The translations under genes were made by a program, and so were the position numbers. From the NCBI RefSeq assembly GCF_020564935.1, contig NZ_JAJCXB010000010.1, forward strand, positions 1-64,000: DNA of 64,000 bases, in the 5' to 3' direction. The notes below the pieces were generated by a model. It searched no databases, was not told the origin of the DNA, and saw nothing but the letters and a program-made list of their open reading frames with translations. Of this stretch, positions 25,796-34,164 are shown one piece after another. Source of the DNA: Streptomyces pinistramenti (GTDB lineage Bacteria; Actinomycetota; Actinomycetes; Streptomycetales; Streptomycetaceae). Within the stretch, counting starts at the first letter, position 1; each line of letters opens with the position of its first letter.

Positions 25796-26815
25796 GTGAC
25801 TCGTGCTGCACTGCCTCAACCGCTTCGGCCTCGCGCCCTGACGCCCGGTGATCTCGTCGTCATCGCCTCGCTGTCCGGGCCGCTCGATACCGATCAGGTG
25901 CCCGGACTCAAGCGGTCGGTGGCCGTGCTTGAGCGGATGGGATTCCGCGTGCGCCGGTCGCCGCTACTCGAAGCGGGGCGGCACCATTGGTGGAGCGCTG
26001 CTCCGCCGGCGGAGATCGCCGAGGAGTTCAATGCTCTGCTGCGTGATCCTGAGGTCCGCGCGATCATCGCGCATGATGGCGGCCAGACGGTGCTCGGTTA
26101 CCTCGACCTGATCGACGTTGAGGCGATCACTGCCGATCCCAAGCCGATCCTCGGCTACAGCGACATCTCGCTGCTGCATCTGGTGCTCCACGCGCGCACG
26201 GGTCTGGTCGGGTTCCATGCCGACTTGGCCACGCCTGGGCTCGGCGAGGCGTGGCAGGCTGCGCCCATAGCTCGTAGAGCGGAACTTGAGAAGCTCTACT
26301 CGACGCTGCTGACCGGTGCGGAGGCGATCGGTGCGCTGCCTGCCGGCCCGTCGTGGGAGTGCTGGCGTGCCGGTCGTGCCGAAGGCCGGCTGATCGGCGG
26401 GGTGCTCAATCGCATCGTGCTGGCGCAGGCGACGCGCTTCGCGCTGCCGCTCGAACGGTTCGACGGCGCGGTGCTGTTCTGGGATGAGATGGGCGGCCAC
26501 GCATCGCATGTGTGGAGCTATCTGCAGGTACTGCGGCACTGCGGCATCCTCGATCGGATCTCCGGCATGGTCGTGGGCATTCCGCGCGAGATCGGCGGAC
26601 TCGCGCCCGACGCGTCCCCGACCCTCCCCGAGATAGTCCTCGACGTCCTCGGCGACCGTGATATCCCGGTCCTGGGCAACGTCGAGTTCGGACACGCCGG
26701 CCCCAACCTGCCGATGCCGGTCGGCATCCACGTCGGCCTGGATGCGCAGCAGCGGACATTGTCGCTGCTCGAACCGGCGGTACGGCCGCACATGGTGACG
26801 GGACCGGCCGGCTGA
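25796..26815 (+). CDS. S66 peptidase (LD-carboxypeptidase / MccF-like)
   Basis: About 339 residues from GTG 25796. S66 features: N-terminal PRALTPGDLVVIASLSGPLD, IIAHDGGQTVLGYLDLIDVE, nucleophile Ser in PILGYSDISLLHLVLHARTG, Glu in VLFWDEMGG and His in NVEFGHAGPN. The family splits into LD-carboxypeptidases of murein recycling and MccF-type enzymes that cleave microcin-C-like toxins; the sequence alone does not decide. A weak GGGA precedes the start; the open frame reaches back to 25661. Confidence 0.85.
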   Translation: MTRAALPQPLRPRALTPGDLVVIASLSGPLDTDQVPGLKRSVAVLERMGFRVRRSPLLEAGRHHWWSAAPPAEIAEEFNALLRDPEVRAIIAHDGGQTVLGYLDLIDVEAITADPKPILGYSDISLLHLVLHARTGLVGFHADLATPGLGEAWQAAPIARRAELEKLYSTLLTGAEAIGALPAGPSWECWRAGRAEGRLIGGVLNRIVLAQATRFALPLERFDGAVLFWDEMGGHASHVWSYLQVLRHCGILDRISGMVVGIPREIGGLAPDASPTLPEIVLDVLGDRDIPVLGNVEFGHAGPNLPMPVGIHVGLDAQQRTLSLLEPAVRPHMVTGPAG

Positions 26816-27034
26816 GCAACGCCGATCAGTGAGCCGACGGCCTCGGCAGCACCCCGGGGCCGACTCAGCCTTGGTGACCGGCCCTTGGGTCGTCCGGCCG
26901 GGTGTGGAACTGTGCTCACGGCGCCATACAGCGCCCTTCGCGGGGTGGTCGCTGTTGGGGCGCCGGACGGACCGTCAGCGACCGAGGAAAGGGCCTGGCG
27001 GGCGGCTCCTGGTGCCACTCGAACGCTTCCGTCA

Positions 27035-27079
27035 CTGCGGCGGTGGAGCCGCCCCACCGGGGTCGCTCCACCGCCGCAG
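27035..27079 (-). terminator. Hairpin terminator of the lipoprotein gene
   Basis: A perfect 15-bp inverted repeat, CTGCGGCGGTGGAGC (27035-27049) and its complement (27065-27079), with a 15-base loop, just beyond the stop of the minus-strand lipoprotein. No T-run, as is usual in this genus. Confidence 0.65.
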
Positions 27080-27091
27080 CCGGGCGGGTCT

Positions 27092-27795
27092 TCACTTGTG
27101 GGCGCTGATCACACCGCCGTCGCTGAGCACGATGTACACACCGTTGGCGTCGACCCCGACGTCGTGCCCCTTCGTCTCCAAAGTGGCGGCCACACCCTCG
27201 AAACCGATGATCTGCGCGCGGTACCGCAGCTCGCCGACCTTCGTGACCTTGGCCTTCCAACCGCCCGCGAGCTTGAAGGTGCCCGGCCCCTGGTGCCCAC
27301 CGCCCATCCAGGAATGGACCTCGCCACCCATCGTGAGCACGATGAACATGTCGTTGGCGTCGAGCCCGGCGTCGGCGTCCTCGCCGGTCGTCTCCATCGT
27401 GGCCAGGACCGAACCGTTGCCGACGATCTTGGCACGGTAGCGCTGACCGCCGAGGTCATAGATCTCGGCCTTGCTGATGCCGTCCGCCAGACGCTCGGTA
27501 CGGACCGGGGACGCCGCCCTGCCACCGGCGTGCGCGCTGCCCGGCCGCTCGCCCGCAGCGCCCGCCTTGGTGTCGCCCTTGGCATCGGGGCTCGCCTTGT
27601 CATCGGTGCTCTGCACTCCGGACCAGCCCGAGGCGGTGGAATTGGCGGCGGCAGAACTCGTGCCCGTGTGGCCCGCGGACTTCGCGTCGGCGTCCGAGCC
27701 GGAGCAGGCGGTCAAGGTGAGGCCGGCAACTGCGGTCAGCGCCGCGGCGGCGATACGCAGGGTACGGCGACGGGCGGTGCGGCCAGTGATGCTGG
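27092..27795 (-). CDS. Putative lipoprotein with lost 5' end
   Basis: The frame encodes an uncut lipoprotein signal (RIAAAALTAVAGLTLTACSG), a Ser/Ala/Asp-rich linker, and two tandem repeats of about 60 residues (ISKAEIYDLGGQRYRAKIVG and GWKAKVTKVGELRYRAQIIG; each ends in a VDANGVYIVLSDGG-like or LDANDMFIVLTMGG block). Upstream of the signal no ATG, GTG or TTG occurs in frame before transposase debris (27830), so the start codon and promoter seem removed by insertion. A TTG at 27715 exists but would delete the signal peptide. Function unknown. Confidence 0.6.
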
Positions 27796-27828
27796 AGCTC
27801 GTGCGGGAACGGCGCCCATGGGCTGCGG

Positions 27829-28000
27829 GTGTTCGACTGGGCCCGTGTCGAAGTCCGCCCCCGGCATCGCGAAGACCGCCGCCACTGGGTTGTTGCCCGT
27901 CGCAGTGTCCGCCGGCCCGAGGAGATCTCCTACTACATCGCCTACTGCCCGGCCGGCACCACCCTGGACGAGTTGATCCGTATCACCGGCACCGCCGGAC
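27829..28000 (+). mobile_element. IS701-type transposase fragment
   Basis: Plus strand reads FDWARVEVRPRHREDRRHWV, VARRSVRRPEEISYYIAYCP and AGTTLDELIRITG, the second half of IS701-type transposases. Both ends are cut. It abuts the lipoprotein start. Confidence 0.6.
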
Positions 28001-28139
28001 TGCGCACACAACGGTGTGCGTCTGTTCAACGTGGCCGCCACCCGCGGAAATCGTGCAGCAGCAGGACGAGTTGTCATTGCTGCCGCCTCGTCCGGGCCCT
28101 CGCGTGAAGCCGGTGATCACCGACGGGGCGCCGGGCACA

Positions 28140-28340
28140 GCTCCGGACTCGGTACCCAACGCCGGGTCGGAGGGCTCGCGTTCGCCCCGCTGCGCCGGTA
28201 CCGCCGCCTGCGGATCTGTGGGGAGATCCGCGACGACATCCACGAAGCCTTCCCCGCCTCGGTTGGCAGCAAGCCCCTCGCGTTCTGCACGAGACGCCTG
28301 CCACCCCGCGACAGCCGAGCACGGAGGAAATCCTGACCAC
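28140..28340 (+). mobile_element. IS5-type transposase C-terminal fragment
   Basis: The plus strand reads APLRRYRRLRICGEIRDDIH and EAFPASVGSKPLAF, resembling the end of IS5-family transposases (RRYRRLRIRxExRxDIHxAFL). Truncated at both sides; forms with the previous fragment a 0.5 kb IS graveyard. Confidence 0.45.
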
Positions 28341-28519
28341 GTCCTGCCTGCACGTGGATCGGAGGGCTTGGATCAGCATCCGGCCTGGACCTGCTGCGGT
28401 GCACAACAGCCGTGCCACCAGCGCAGTCATCGAAATGTCATCGCGATGTGAACAGCCCTGCCTAGCGTCTGGTGCGTTCATTGCAAGGCACGTCCATCAC
28501 CCCAGGGGGAGATCAGGAA

Positions 28520-29332
28520 ATGTCGAAAACGAGCAGGATGACACGGGCTCTTCGCACCGCGGCCATGACAGTGGTGCTGACCGCCGGCACCGCCGTCGCG
28601 TTCCCCGCCGCCGCGCACGCGGCCGACGCGGAGCACTACTACATCGAGATCGGCGGCACGGGCCCCACGGACAACCAGGACGGCTGCCCCACCACCACGC
28701 GTTCCTACACCCCCGCGAACGACGCCCTCGGCCTCGGCGCCTCCGCGATCAAGGTGTGCTACCCGGCCACCGCCGGTCCGCTCATCGGCCCCACCGGCGG
28801 ACTCATCGAGCCCCCCTCGAAGGTCAACCCCGAGGCCCTCACCGCGCCGACCTACGACGCCAGCGTGCAACTGGGCTACCAGAGGGGGCTGCAGGCGGCA
28901 CAGGACACCCACAAGGCTCATCCCGACGCCCGGATCACGATCACCGGCTACTCCCAGGGCGCTCAGGCCGCGGACCTGGTGCTCCAGGCAATCGCGGGCG
29001 GCAGCACCGGCGTTCCGCGCTCCCAGGTCAACGGCATGCTCTATGCCGACCCGATGCAGCCCGACACCGGCTTCGGGGCGCATCTCCCCAAGGGTCTTGG
29101 CATCCCCGGGGTGGCCACCGCTCCCGGCACCGGCCCGGCGGAGTTCAACGGCATTCCGGTCAGGCGGTACTGCATCGTCGGTGACCCGGTGTGCGACTTG
29201 AGGTCCCTCACGAACGCGCCCGGCTACTTCAGCAAGCACCCGAGGTACCCGGAGTTCGTCATCCCCAAGAACCTCACCCAGGACGGTCAGGACGGCGTCC
29301 AGTGGGTGAATGACAACGGAGACCCCGTGTAG
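28520..29332 (+). CDS. Secreted serine esterase, PE-PPE/cutinase-like
   Basis: 270 residues. Signal peptide (TAAMTVVLTAGTAVAFPAAA, cleavage after AHA). Alpha/beta-hydrolase with nucleophile ITITGYSQGAQAADL, a probable catalytic Asp in GDPVCDL and His in FSKHPRY. TGPTDNQDGCPTTTRSY is typical of the PE-PPE-domain esterases of actinobacteria. GGGGGAGA lies upstream of ATG. Likely acts on lipids or polyesters outside the cell. Confidence 0.8.
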   Translation: MSKTSRMTRALRTAAMTVVLTAGTAVAFPAAAHAADAEHYYIEIGGTGPTDNQDGCPTTTRSYTPANDALGLGASAIKVCYPATAGPLIGPTGGLIEPPSKVNPEALTAPTYDASVQLGYQRGLQAAQDTHKAHPDARITITGYSQGAQAADLVLQAIAGGSTGVPRSQVNGMLYADPMQPDTGFGAHLPKGLGIPGVATAPGTGPAEFNGIPVRRYCIVGDPVCDLRSLTNAPGYFSKHPRYPEFVIPKNLTQDGQDGVQWVNDNGDPV

Positions 29333-29363
29333 GGCTCCTGCTGGATCGGGGGCAGGGGGAACT

Positions 29364-29396
29364 CCGTCCCGGCCGGGCACGTCCCGGCCGGGACGG
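29364..29396. terminator. Bidirectional hairpin terminator
   Basis: Perfect 14-bp inverted repeat CCGTCCCGGCCGGG (29364-29377) / CCCGGCCGGGACGG (29383-29396), 5-base loop, between the convergent stops of the esterase (29332) and the AfsR-type gene (29411). Confidence 0.75.
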
Positions 29397-29410
29397 CTCC
29401 GTCCGAGGGG

Positions 29411-32404
29411 TCAGGAGTCGTCGGCGCTCGGCTGACGTCGCCGGGCGAGATCGTCCAAAGCCCGGGAGATTCTGGCGCGGTTGGCGTCGGCAGCGGGGAG
29501 GGCGGTGGCCCGTTCGAAGAAGTCGCGTGCTCCGGCGAGGTCTTGCGCCGCGGCACCGTGCCAGAGCAGCCGATGGCGTATCGCGATCTCCGACTCGGTG
29601 CCGGTCTGCTCGTCCAGCACCTCGCGTGACCGGCGGTGGAGTTCGGCAGCCGCCTCCGGGTTGCCCAGGTTCAGTTCGGCTGTGGCCAGCCTGCCGAGGA
29701 CAGCGGAGTACAAGGGGACATCCCCGAGACGCCTGGCCAGGTCCTCGGCCTTCCCCAGTGTGCCGACGGCGTCGGCGGGCCGGCCGAGGTCGAGCTGGAG
29801 ACTCCCGAGGCGGAGCAGAGTCTTGCCGTGGAGCCTGGGGCTGCCGGTCTTCTCGGCGAGGGTGATCGCCTCCGTGTAGCGGTCGTACGCCTTGTCGTAC
29901 TCTCCGAGCTGGTGGTGCATATCGCCGACCCGGGTCATGACCGAGCCCGTGAGCCAGTCGTCGTGTTCCAACTTTCCGGCCAGGCCGGCGACTTCGGCGA
30001 AATGAGTCATGGACTCGGCTATCCGCCCCTCCAGATTGGCGAATGTCCCGAGACCAGCCGCGGCTCTGGCCTGCTCATGCAGGTCACCGGCCCGGCGACT
30101 GACGTCCAGCGCTTCCGTGAACCAGGTGCGGGCCTGCTGGTAACGGCCCTGCAGGCCGTACATGATGCCCAGGCCCGTGCGCAGTGCGGAGACCATCCGC
30201 CGGTCGGCGGCCTGCCCGACCAGCGGCAGCAGCATGTCCAGCGCCGTGCGGCACTCGTGGAACCTGCCCTGTCGGGTGAGGTAGTCGACCAGGCCCTCGG
30301 CGATCCAACAGGCGTCGTCCAGACGGCCCACGGCCACCGCCTGGCCGATCACGTCGACCAGCTCACTGCCCGCCGCGTCCAGCCAGGTCGTCGCCTCCTC
30401 CCAGTCCGCGAAGGGCCCGGTACCCTGCGGGCCGGTCAGGAAGGAAGAGGCGCCCCAGTCGGCGGCGCAGCGGGCGGCGGCCACGTACAGCCGGAACACA
30501 CCGCTCCGGGCTGCCGCGACCTCGTCGGGAAACGCGGCGGCGACGCGACGGGCGTAGACCGCCACCAGGTCGTGCAACCGGTAACGGTCGGCGGCCACCT
30601 GCTGCACCAGACTCGCGTCGGCCAGGCGTTCCAGGGCGTGCTCGGCGTCGGAAGGCGTCCAGTCGAGCAGGGCGGCCAGCGCCAGCCGGTCGAGATGCAC
30701 GGTGGGCGACAGGCCCAGGGCGCGGAAGGCACGCTGCTCGGCGGCCGGAAGGTGAGCGTAGGAGATCCGGAAAGCGGCTTCGACGCTGCGGTCCTCCACG
30801 GCCAGCTCGTCGAGTCGGCGCTCGTCGTCGGTCAGCCGCGCTGCGAGGGCCTCCACCGCCCACAACGGCCGGTTCTGCATCCGCGCCCCGACGATGCGCA
30901 ACGCGAGCGGGAGTCGACCGCACAATCCGGCCAGCTCGCGCAGGGCCACACGCTCGCGGTCGAACCCCTCACCACCCACGATGCGGGCCAGCAGCCCCGC
31001 CGCCTCGTCGATGTCGAGAGGGGACAGCGAGACCCTACGGTCCGCGTCCAGCCCCATCAGACGCTGACGGCTCGTCACTATCACCATGCTGCCGGAACCG
31101 GCGGGCAGCAGCGGTCGCACCTGCTCGGCGCAGGAGGCGTCGTCGAGTACGAGGAGCAGCCGGAGTGGAGCGGTCGCCGCCCACCATGATGCGGCCAACT
31201 CGTCCAGATCCTCGCAGTCCTCCCCTTCACCGGCTCCCACCGTCCGCAGCAACCGGCGCAGTACTCGTTGCTGCCCCGCCGTCTCACGGTCCTCGCGGTG
31301 CCCGTGCAACTCCACGAACAGGCAGCCATCGGGGTACTGGTCCCGCAGTGCTCGCGCCGCGCGCACCACCAATGCGGTCTTCCCGACCCCAGCCATGCCG
31401 TCCACCGCACGGACGGTGACCACTTGGGGATCGGCAGGCGCGACGAGGCGTTCGACCTCCTGGTCCCGGCCCGTGAAGTTACCGATCTCGACGGGTAGTT
31501 CATGGCGTACTCGACGCTCGGGGCGAGCAGGACCCGGATGGTGCGGGGCGGCCGGCTGTTTGGGCAGCTGTTCCCTCGCCAGGTCCCGCCGTACGGCGGT
31601 GCCGAGGACGGACGTGTCATCGCCACGGAGGACTGCCTCGTGCGCTCGTCGCAGCTCGGCGCCGGGCTCCACCCCTTGCTCACTCACCAGCCGGCGGCGC
31701 ACCGCGGCGTAGACGTCCAGCGCGTCGGCCTGCCGGTCGCCGGCACGGAGGGCACGCATGAGCAGGGCGGCCAGCGCCTCGTTGTAGGGGTGGGTCGCCG
31801 TCAGGGAGAACAGTTCGCCCACGGCCTCGGCATGCCGTCCCAACCGGAGCTGGCAGTCCACCTTGTCCTGCACCAACGCGAGCCGATGCTCCGTCAGCCG
31901 CAATCGCTCTCCCTCCGCGAAGGGCCCGGGGATTCCGGCCAAAGGTTCGCTGCGAAACAGCCCCAGTGCCTTGGACCATGCCTCCACGGCTGCGTCCAGG
32001 TCTCCGGAATCCCTCGCCGAACGCCCTTCAGCGGCGTTCTCCTCCCATCGCGCCACGTCCACACATGCGTTCCGTGGGACGAAGCGGTAGCCGCCGCTGA
32101 CGGTGACGATCACGGAATCCGCTGAGCCTTTTCCGCGAGCATCCAGACGTCTGCGCAGTCGGTGCACATAGACCGGGATCACCCTGGCCCCCGTCCCGGG
32201 AGGCTCCGAACCCCACACCCCGTCGAGTAGCTGCTGCCGGGTGACCGCCCTGTCCGGTCTCAGCAACAAAGCCGCCAGCAAAGCCTGTTCACGAACCGGC
32301 CCGAGCTCCAGATGCGCGTCGCCGCGCCAGGCTTGGATCGGACCGAGCACAGCGAATCGGAGTTGTTGGTTTGCATCCGTGGATAACTCGCACGTCAACG
32401 GCAC
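29411..32404 (-). CDS. AfsR/SARP-family regulator with NB-ARC and TPR domains
   Basis: 997 residues. Order: winged helix of the OmpR/SARP type (RFAVLGPIQAWRGD, LLLRPDRAVTRQQLLDGVWG), bacterial transcriptional activation domain (to about 260), NB-ARC ATPase with P-loop VDGMAGVGKTALVV and LLLVLDDAS, then a C-terminal TPR region (about 730-990). Such proteins activate secondary metabolism or development. GTG 32404 is preferred: no ribosome site, but TATAAG ends 8 bases upstream, suggesting a leaderless message. Codon 7 from this start is TTA (32384-32386), so translation may depend on the bldA tRNA. If translation instead begins near codon 15-19, the TTA would be excluded. Confidence 0.88.
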   Translation of the reverse strand: MPLTCELSTDANQQLRFAVLGPIQAWRGDAHLELGPVREQALLAALLLRPDRAVTRQQLLDGVWGSEPPGTGARVIPVYVHRLRRRLDARGKGSADSVIVTVSGGYRFVPRNACVDVARWEENAAEGRSARDSGDLDAAVEAWSKALGLFRSEPLAGIPGPFAEGERLRLTEHRLALVQDKVDCQLRLGRHAEAVGELFSLTATHPYNEALAALLMRALRAGDRQADALDVYAAVRRRLVSEQGVEPGAELRRAHEAVLRGDDTSVLGTAVRRDLAREQLPKQPAAPHHPGPARPERRVRHELPVEIGNFTGRDQEVERLVAPADPQVVTVRAVDGMAGVGKTALVVRAARALRDQYPDGCLFVELHGHREDRETAGQQRVLRRLLRTVGAGEGEDCEDLDELAASWWAATAPLRLLLVLDDASCAEQVRPLLPAGSGSMVIVTSRQRLMGLDADRRVSLSPLDIDEAAGLLARIVGGEGFDRERVALRELAGLCGRLPLALRIVGARMQNRPLWAVEALAARLTDDERRLDELAVEDRSVEAAFRISYAHLPAAEQRAFRALGLSPTVHLDRLALAALLDWTPSDAEHALERLADASLVQQVAADRYRLHDLVAVYARRVAAAFPDEVAAARSGVFRLYVAAARCAADWGASSFLTGPQGTGPFADWEEATTWLDAAGSELVDVIGQAVAVGRLDDACWIAEGLVDYLTRQGRFHECRTALDMLLPLVGQAADRRMVSALRTGLGIMYGLQGRYQQARTWFTEALDVSRRAGDLHEQARAAAGLGTFANLEGRIAESMTHFAEVAGLAGKLEHDDWLTGSVMTRVGDMHHQLGEYDKAYDRYTEAITLAEKTGSPRLHGKTLLRLGSLQLDLGRPADAVGTLGKAEDLARRLGDVPLYSAVLGRLATAELNLGNPEAAAELHRRSREVLDEQTGTESEIAIRHRLLWHGAAAQDLAGARDFFERATALPAADANRARISRALDDLARRRQPSADDS

Positions 32405-32692
32405 ACGGGGAGCTTATAGGGACTTCTGGTGCCGCATCAGGGAACCCTTGGTACAAGGCCGGGTAGTTGACGTTCTCGGGCCCCGGGCACATGAGTTGGT
32501 GGGCATTTCGTGGCGATGTAGACACTGGTTCCGGCTTTGCGAATGCGCCCGCTTTCGGCGCAAGCGCCATGGTCAGGTCGGTGTCCTCGGCGAGGATGTG
32601 CTCGCTTGGGACAAGAGCTCTCACGTCGGCACAGAGCCGCGTTACGGAGCCCGTTCCGCCTCGGCGCCTCAGTCCCCGAGTGCCTCGGCGCT

Positions 32693-33415
32693 TCAGGCGG
32701 ACCGTTTCCCGGTACGCCGCGCCGTTCCCTTGGTTCCGGCCGAGGAGGCGCTGCCACCGCCGGCCCACAGGGAGCGGACATGGCCCAGGTGCTTGGCCAT
32801 GCACTTCTCGGCCATCTTCGCGTCACCCGCGAGCATCAGCTCAAGCAGCTCCAGGTGTTCCTCGGCCGAGGGGATCAGCTCACCCCGCTCGTCCAGGGCG
32901 GTGAGCCCGTACAGGCGGGAACGCTTGCGCAGGTCGCCGACGGTCTCGACGAGGCGGCCATTGCCGCAGAGCGCGAGGAGCGAGAGATGGAACTGCCGGT
33001 CGGCCTCCAGATAGCCGATGAGGTCGTGGTCACGCGCCGCCCGCACGATCTCCTCGGCGACCGGGCGCAGCGACTCCAGCTCCTCGCGCCCGGCACTGCG
33101 GGTGACCCGGCCGACCATGGGAATCTCGATCAGCGCGCGGACCTCGGCGTACTGATCGAGATCGCGCTCGCTGACCTCGGTGACCCTGAAGCCCTTGTTC
33201 CGGACGGGCTCGACCAGGCCCTCGCGGACCAGGTCGAGCATCGCCTCGCGTACAGGGGTGGCGGAGATGCCGAAGTCCTCGGCGAGCGTGGGCGCTGAAT
33301 ACACCACACCCGGACGCAGTTCGCCGGAGATCAGGGCGGCCCGCAGGGCGTTGCTCACCTGGTCGCGCAGCCGCTCCCGGCCGACGTTGAGGTCGCGGTG
33401 CTGCAGGTGCCCCAT
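32693..33415 (-). CDS. GntR (FadR-subfamily) transcriptional regulator
   Basis: 240 residues. DNA-binding wing: RLRDQVSNALRAALISGELR, SAPTLAEDFGISATPVREAM, LVEPVRNKGFRVTEV. The C-terminal FCD domain has the metal-ligand pattern (Asp in EADRQFHLSL, two His in EEHLELLELML and AKHLGHVRSLW). Such regulators often sense amino or organic acids. The 16-bp motif GTACAATGTCACGTTG lies 42 bases before its start and recurs before the aminopeptidase and collagenase genes, so it likely controls itself and those genes. Confidence 0.88.
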   Translation of the reverse strand: MGHLQHRDLNVGRERLRDQVSNALRAALISGELRPGVVYSAPTLAEDFGISATPVREAMLDLVREGLVEPVRNKGFRVTEVSERDLDQYAEVRALIEIPMVGRVTRSAGREELESLRPVAEEIVRAARDHDLIGYLEADRQFHLSLLALCGNGRLVETVGDLRKRSRLYGLTALDERGELIPSAEEHLELLELMLAGDAKMAEKCMAKHLGHVRSLWAGGGSASSAGTKGTARRTGKRSA

Positions 33416-33456
33416 AGCGGTTCGTGATCCCTTCGGTCTGGCCTGGAACCATCACC

Positions 33457-33472
33457 GTACAATGTCACGTTG
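33457..33472 (-). promoter_or_regulatory. GntR operator-like motif, copy 1
   Basis: GTACAATGTCACGTTG, upstream of the GntR gene start (33415). Matches copies at 35610-35625 and 35845-35860 at 11 invariant positions out of 16 (GTrCAATkTCACrkTk). Likely autoregulation. Confidence 0.6.
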
Positions 33473-33770
33473 CTCCAGTGGGTGACAGGGGGTGGGTCCG
33501 GCCTGCGGTGGAGAACTCCGGCGCCACCCGGCCCTGTTCGCGCGGACCGTGACGGGAGACCTTGTCGCCACCGAACGGCAGGTGGAAGTCGACGCCGGTG
33601 GACGGTGCGTTGATCCGGCTCATTCCGGTGTCGATCCGGTCGAGTCCGCACAGCGCCGCGTCGAGTCCGGCGGTGTGGACCGAGGCGACCGGGCTGTACG
33701 GCACGGAGTTGGTGATCCGCACCGCGTGGGCCAGGTCGGTGGCGGGCAGCAGGGCCGCGAGGGGACCGAT
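33465..33770 (-). pseudogene. Aldehyde dehydrogenase C-terminal remnant
   Basis: Minus strand reads ATDLAHAVRITNSVPYSPVA, SVHTAGLDAALCGLDRIDTG, INAPSTGVDFHLPFGGDKVS and HGPREQGRVAPEFSTAGRTH, matching the last third of ketoglutaric-semialdehyde-type dehydrogenases (the enzyme that ends hydroxyproline catabolism). The catalytic Cys and Glu portion is missing and the upstream end joins an unrelated fragment, so it is inactive. It ends within a few bases of the GntR operator. Confidence 0.65.
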
Positions 33771-34099
33771 GGCGGGCAAGTGATCCGGCAGATCCGGGCG
33801 GCAGCCGACGTACGTACGCATCGCCCGGCCCCCCGGCCAGGACCGGGAAGCGCGCGGTGGCCTGGTCCGCCGGCCGCATCGGCGTCATGGTCGGCCGCCT
33901 ACACCTTGCGGCGCACGACGCGCGGCAGCGGTTCGGAGACCAGGAGGTTGCCCTCGCCGACCCCCGTCGTACCGCCCGCCACAGGGCCGCGGCCGAGCAC
34001 GGTGACGCGGAGGCCGGACCGGGCGGCGTGGTAGGCGCAGGCCACACCGATCACACCCGCCCCGACGACGATGACGTCTGCGGAGTTCCTCGCGAGCAC
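33771..34099 (-). pseudogene. FAD-dependent amine oxidoreductase remnant
   Basis: The N-terminus is well preserved: ADVIVVGAGVIGVACAYHAA (Rossmann GxGxxG), RSGLRVTVLGRGPVAGGTTG and GVGEGNLLVSE, then a stop. A C-terminal piece (RTYVGCRPDLPDHLPAIGP) follows in another frame and joins the aldehyde dehydrogenase remnant. This is an internally deleted DadA/hydroxyproline-oxidase-like gene. Its start overlaps nothing; it lies directly after the aminopeptidase on the same strand. Confidence 0.65.
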
Positions 34100-34164
34100 A
34101 ACGGGGATACTTCACTCTGCACTGTCCGGGCCAAGGTGTCGCGGTCAATTGCCGTCAACACGCC

